Of a DNA stretch of 9,853 bases, positions 7,304 through 9,853 are shown one piece after another. Location of the stretch: positions 1 to 9,853 of the forward strand of contig CAMWVZ010000027.1 of assembly GCA_947177845.1 (NCBI GenBank), written 5' to 3'. Each line of letters opens with the position of its first letter. Position 1 is the stretch's first letter. Origin of the DNA: an uncultured Bacteroidales bacterium (GTDB lineage Bacteria; Bacteroidota; Bacteroidia; Bacteroidales; P3). Position numbers and translations under genes: made by a program. Below the pieces are notes generated by a model that saw only the letters and a program-made list of their open reading frames with translations, was not told where the DNA came from and did no database searches.

Positions 7304-7657
7304 ATGAATCAGTACGAAACCGTTTTCATTATGACTCCCGTTTTGTCTGAAGAACAGATGAAGGAAGCGGTAAAGAGGTACCGAAACTTGCTCGTTGAGC
7401 AAGGAGCCGAGATCGTCTTCGAAGACAACTGGGGGCTGAAGAAATTAGCCTACCCCATTCAGAAAAAGGCTACCGGATTCTATTATCTGATAGAATTCAA
7501 GGCCGAAGGAAAGGCTATCGGCGTGTTGGAAACCGCTTTCCGCCGCGATGAAAAGATGTTGCGCTTCCTCACCACGAAGCTCGACAAGCATGCTATCGCC
7601 TACAACGAAAAGAAGCATGCCAAGAAAGCCGCTGACGCAAACCCTCAAAACAACTAA
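7304..7657 (+). CDS. rpsF: 30S ribosomal protein bS6
   Basis: Structural protein of the 30S platform that binds 16S rRNA together with bS18. The start MNQYETVFIMTPVLSEEQ and the segment GLKKLAYPIQKKATGFYYLIEF are the classic S6 signatures; the Lys/Ala/Asn-rich tail after about residue 105 is the usual variable end. At 117 aa it is of normal size. The ATG at 7304 follows an A-rich leader (AACAAAGTAAAACG) with no Shine-Dalgarno. It is the first gene of rpsF-rpsR-rplI, with 3 bp to rpsR. In Bacteroidota, bS6 with bS18 and bS21 forms the pocket that hides the 16S rRNA 3' tail. Confidence 0.97.
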   Translation: MNQYETVFIMTPVLSEEQMKEAVKRYRNLLVEQGAEIVFEDNWGLKKLAYPIQKKATGFYYLIEFKAEGKAIGVLETAFRRDEKMLRFLTTKLDKHAIAYNEKKHAKKAADANPQNN

Positions 7658-7660
7658 GCC

Positions 7661-7927
7661 ATGGCAGTAGATAACGATATCAAATATCTGACCCCGATTG
7701 CGGTAGATACCAAAAAGAAGAAATGGTGCCGTTTCAAGAAGAGCGGTATCAAATATATTGATTACAAGGACGCGGACTTCTTGATGAAATTCGTGAACGA
7801 ACAAGGCCGGATTTTGCCCCGCCGCATCACCGGTACTTCGCAGAAATATCAGAAGAAAGTTTCGCAGGCTATCAAACGCGCCCGCCACTTGGCTTTGATG
7901 CCCTATGTAGGCGACTTGTTAAAGTAA
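7661..7927 (+). CDS. rpsR: 30S ribosomal protein bS18
   Basis: Partner of bS6 on the 30S platform. The 88-residue protein contains the family core IDYKDADFLMKFVNEQGRI, then LPRRITGTSQKYQKKV and the basic helix AIKRARHLALMPYV, ending GDLLK. The start ATG at 7661 lies only 3 bp after the rpsF stop, indicating coupled translation. It has no Shine-Dalgarno of its own. Its stop codon TAA forms the first three bases of the strong Shine-Dalgarno of rplI. Identity is certain from the conserved core. Confidence 0.97.
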   Translation: MAVDNDIKYLTPIAVDTKKKKWCRFKKSGIKYIDYKDADFLMKFVNEQGRILPRRITGTSQKYQKKVSQAIKRARHLALMPYVGDLLK

Positions 7928-7932
7928 GGAGG
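7925..7932 (+). promoter_or_regulatory. Canonical Shine-Dalgarno of rplI overlapping the rpsR stop codon
   Basis: TAAGGAGG is fully complementary to the bacterial anti-Shine-Dalgarno (CCTCCTTA) and is spaced 7 nt from the rplI ATG at 7940. No other complete gene start in this window has anything similar. The TAA is also the rpsR stop codon. Confidence 0.85.
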
Positions 7933-7939
7933 AAGATCT

Positions 7940-8389
7940 ATGGAAGTTATTTTGAAGCAAGACGTGGCCAAGTTGGGCTACAAAGACGATATCGTAACCG
8001 TTAAGAACGGTTATGCCAACAACTATCTCATCCCGCAAGGTCTTGCCGTTATGGCGACCCCCGGCATGAAGAAGATGCGTGAGGAAACTATCCGTCAACG
8101 CGCTTTCAAAGAAGAGAAAATCAAGCAGGAAGCGCAGGAATTGGCGGCCAAGATCAACGGCTTGGTGGTTAAGATTGCCGCGAAAGCCGGCACCTCGGGC
8201 AAGATTTTCGGTTCGGTCAACAGCATTCAGATTGCCGACGCCTTGAAAGAACAGCACAATGTGGAAATCGACCGCAAGCGCATTTCCATTCCCGGTGAAG
8301 CTATCAAGGAAATCGGTCAGCACACGGCGATGATCGGTCTTCACCGTGAAGTCAAGGCCGAAATCACCTTGGATGTTTTCGCCGAATAA
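7940..8389 (+). CDS. rplI: 50S ribosomal protein bL9
   Basis: Large-subunit protein with two globular domains joined by a long helix, bound near the L1 stalk. The N-terminal domain shows MEVILKQDVAKLG and KNGYANNYLIPQGLA; the connecting helix is about residues 45-75 (charged, KKMREETIRQRAFKEEK); the C-terminal domain has AGTSGKIFGSVNSIQIADAL and ISIPGEAIKEIGQH. Length 149 aa is normal. Start at 7940 is set by the strong Shine-Dalgarno. It is the last gene of the rpsF operon and is followed by an intrinsic terminator. Confidence 0.97.
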   Translation: MEVILKQDVAKLGYKDDIVTVKNGYANNYLIPQGLAVMATPGMKKMREETIRQRAFKEEKIKQEAQELAAKINGLVVKIAAKAGTSGKIFGSVNSIQIADALKEQHNVEIDRKRISIPGEAIKEIGQHTAMIGLHREVKAEITLDVFAE

Positions 8390-8410
8390 TTCCTTACGGC
8401 AAAAAACGAG

Positions 8411-8443
8411 GAAGGCCGCTCTATTTAGGGCGGCTTTCTTTTT
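8411..8443 (+). terminator. Intrinsic terminator of the rpsF-rpsR-rplI operon
   Basis: GAAGGCCGCTC (8411-8421) pairs with GGGCGGCTTTC (8428-8438) over 11 bp, including two G-U pairs, with a 6-nt loop, followed by five T (8439-8443). It begins 21 bp after the rplI stop and ends 11 bp before the methyltransferase ATG. Confidence 0.88.
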
Positions 8444-8454
8444 AAATTCAGCCT

Positions 8455-9246
8455 ATGCCTTTAAGCAGCACACAAATCAAAAGACTCAAAAGTTATTCGC
8501 AAAAGAAATTCCGCCGTTTGGACGGGGTTTTCGTGGCCGAGACGCCCAAAGTGGTGGAGGTGCTTTTGGAGGGAAATTGCAGAATGTGCGAGATTTACGC
8601 CCTTCCCTCTTGGTTGGAGCGGGAGGAGAACAGGGCGCGGGTGAAGCGTTGTGAAAAAACGCAGGGCACCGAAATCGCCGTGACCGAGATTTCGCCCAAG
8701 GAGTTGGAGCGTATCAGCGGTTTGGAAACGCCGCACGAGATTTTTGCGGTCTTGCAGATGCCGCAGGGCCTTTCGGTTTTGGATGATACTCTGTTGAAAG
8801 GGTGTTCCTTGGTGCTGGACGACATCCGCGACCCCGGTAATCTGGGCACGATGCTGCGGGTGGCCGATTGGTTCGGCATCGACCATGTGCTCTGTACCGA
8901 AAATTGCGCCGATGCCTATCAGCCCAAGTGCGTGCAGGCGTCCATGGGTTCTATGGGGGTCTGCGACATCCGTTGCGCAAGGCGGGATGAACTTGTGGCC
9001 TTTGCTTCGAAACCGCGCCACGTCTACGGCACGTTCCTGCAAGGCGACAACCTCTATCAAACCGACCTTGCCCAAGAAAGCGCTTGGTATATCATCGGCA
9101 ACGAGGCGCACGGCATAGGTTCCGATTTGGAAAGCATCGTGCAGCAACGGCTCACAATTCCCGCCTTTCCCAAACACACCACGGGGGCCGAGTCGCTCAA
9201 CGCCGCCATCGCCACCGCCATCCTCTGTTCCGAGATACGGAGGTAA
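8455..9246 (+). CDS. TrmH/SpoU-family RNA 2'-O-methyltransferase (SPOUT)
   Basis: Transfers methyl from S-adenosylmethionine to a ribose 2'-OH in rRNA or tRNA. The 263-aa protein has the N-terminal substrate-binding domain (QIKRLKSYSQKKFRRLDGVF, residues about 7-26, resembling an L30e-like fold), then the C-terminal knotted SPOUT domain. Motif 1 is DDIRDPGNLGTMLR at 122-135, motif 2 IIGNEAHGI at 213-221, and motif 3 ESLNAAIATAI from Glu246. Arg and Asn of motif 1 and Asn249 of motif 3 are present, so it looks active. An RlmB- or TsnR-like specificity cannot be settled. The ATG at 8455 fits the family N terminus and has no Shine-Dalgarno. It begins 11 bp after the rplI terminator and no good promoter is visible between, so it may depend on read-through. 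Confidence 0.92.
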   Translation: MPLSSTQIKRLKSYSQKKFRRLDGVFVAETPKVVEVLLEGNCRMCEIYALPSWLEREENRARVKRCEKTQGTEIAVTEISPKELERISGLETPHEIFAVLQMPQGLSVLDDTLLKGCSLVLDDIRDPGNLGTMLRVADWFGIDHVLCTENCADAYQPKCVQASMGSMGVCDIRCARRDELVAFASKPRHVYGTFLQGDNLYQTDLAQESAWYIIGNEAHGIGSDLESIVQQRLTIPAFPKHTTGAESLNAAIATAILCSEIRR

Positions 9247-9279
9247 CCATATTAATATAAAAGTTTCCAAGCTTCAGAC

Positions 9280-9311
9280 AAAAAAAAGGCGGCCGACCAA
9301 AGTCAACCGCC
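9280..9311 (-). terminator. Intrinsic terminator of fabH
   Basis: Read on the minus strand, GGCGGTTGAC (9311-9302) pairs with GTCGGCCGCC (9297-9288) over 10 bp with two G-U pairs and a 4-nt loop, followed by eight T (9287-9280). It starts 25 bp after the fabH stop. Read on the plus strand the stem is followed only by CCTTTCTATT, so it may also stop the convergent methyltransferase transcript, but less well. Confidence 0.88.
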
Positions 9312-9335
9312 CCTTTCTATTATCGGCAGAACCGT

Positions 9336-9853
9336 TTATTTGGCGTCGTATGCCCACTTGAGCCAGATACCGCCCCAAGAGAAGCCCGCCCCGAAAGCGC
9401 AGAGCACAATATCGTCGCCTTTCTTGAACTGCTTTTCCCATTCGCACAGCAAAAGAGGAATGGTTGCCGCCGTGGTGTTTCCGTATTTTTCGATATTGAT
9501 CATGACACGTTCGTGGGGAACGCCCAGCCGCCTTTGCACGGCATCGATGATACGCAGGTTGGCCTGATGCGGAGCCACCCATACTTTGGAGGCATCCAAG
9601 CCGTTGCGTTTCACAATGTTTTCGGCCACATCCGCCATTTTGGAAACCGCCCACTTGAATACGGGCTGCCCTTCCTGATAGATGTAGTGCCAACGTTTAT
9701 CCACCGTTTCGTGGGTGGGAGGAATGAGCGAACCGCCGGCTTTCATGTGCAGGTGCGTCCAACCCGAACCGTCGGAATAGAGCTCTTCGTCCAACACGCC
9801 GAGTTTCTCGGTGGTGGGTTCAATCAGCACGGCCGCCGCCCCGTCGCCGAAGA
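9336..9853 (-). CDS. fabH: Beta-ketoacyl-ACP synthase III, C-terminal half (partial, runs off right edge)
   Basis: Condenses acetyl-CoA or a branched acyl-CoA with malonyl-ACP to start type II fatty acid synthesis in the cytosol. About 171 codons are present, from FGDGAAAVLIEPT at the window edge to the TAA at 9336-9338; a full enzyme has about 330. Two of the three catalytic residues are visible: His in WVAPHQANLRIID and Asn in EKYGNTTAATIP. The catalytic Cys is beyond the edge. The C-terminal glycine-rich turn FGAGFSWGGIWLKWAYDAK is typical of Bacteroidota FabH. The reading frame is open past the Met at 9830, which is internal. It is convergent with the methyltransferase gene, and a strong terminator separates them. 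Bacteroidota often have several FabH copies, so this may be one of a set. Confidence 0.94.
   Translation of the reverse strand, partial: FGDGAAAVLIEPTTEKLGVLDEELYSDGSGWTHLHMKAGGSLIPPTHETVDKRWHYIYQEGQPVFKWAVSKMADVAENIVKRNGLDASKVWVAPHQANLRIIDAVQRRLGVPHERVMINIEKYGNTTAATIPLLLCEWEKQFKKGDDIVLCAFGAGFSWGGIWLKWAYDAK

Noticed and set aside
8461..9270. 269-codon minus-strand frame opposite the methyltransferase
   Set aside because: Antisense shadow; all three SPOUT motifs are on the plus strand.
9336..9830. Met at 9830 as the fabH start
   Set aside because: The frame continues upstream through FGDGAAA, a conserved internal FabH motif, so the real start and the catalytic Cys are outside the window.

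Overview
The window is a piece of a chromosome from the phylum Bacteroidota, most likely order Bacteroidales. The gut genus Alistipes or a relative (Rikenellaceae) is plausible but not proven. The evidence is A-rich ribosome-binding regions without Shine-Dalgarno sequences in front of almost every gene, several -7 boxes of the Bacteroidota type (TAnnTTTG), a TamA-like outer-membrane lipoprotein with an N-terminal cysteine, a SecD protein with the long form seen in SecDF fusions of this phylum, and G/C-rich wobble positions. All genes look intact, codon use is even, and I see no mobile element, tRNA, rRNA or CRISPR array.

Left part, minus strand: a type I (cytoplasmic) L-asparaginase (1575-2621) is followed 61 bp later by the start of secD/secDF (1-1513), which runs off the left edge. 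A -7 box between the two suggests secDF has its own promoter, perhaps with read-through from ansA. Divergent from ansA, on the plus strand, is tryptophanase tnaA (2758-4131), which ends in a strong intrinsic terminator. The ansA and tnaA promoters face away from each other and their -7 boxes form a perfect 10-bp inverted repeat. Both enzymes deaminate amino acids (asparagine to aspartate plus ammonia; tryptophan to indole, pyruvate and ammonia).

Middle part, plus strand: a TamA/BamA-family outer-membrane lipoprotein (tamL-like, 4225-6636) and, 31 bp later, a short cytosolic PlsC-type acyltransferase (6668-7216) form a probable envelope-biogenesis unit.

Right part, plus strand: the ribosomal operon rpsF-rpsR-rplI (7304-8389) has its own promoter and a leader hairpin that may be an S6:S18 autoregulatory site, and it ends in an intrinsic terminator. 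A TrmH/SpoU-family rRNA methyltransferase begins 11 bp after that terminator (8455-9246). On the minus strand, fabH (beta-ketoacyl-ACP synthase III) enters from the right edge, and its terminator lies between it and the methyltransferase.

I found no evidence of a new multi-gene system; this is mostly housekeeping sequence. The observation most worth following is a full canonical Shine-Dalgarno sequence at rplI, overlapping the rpsR stop codon. It sits in the operon that encodes bS6 and bS18, two of the proteins that hide the anti-Shine-Dalgarno in Bacteroidota ribosomes.
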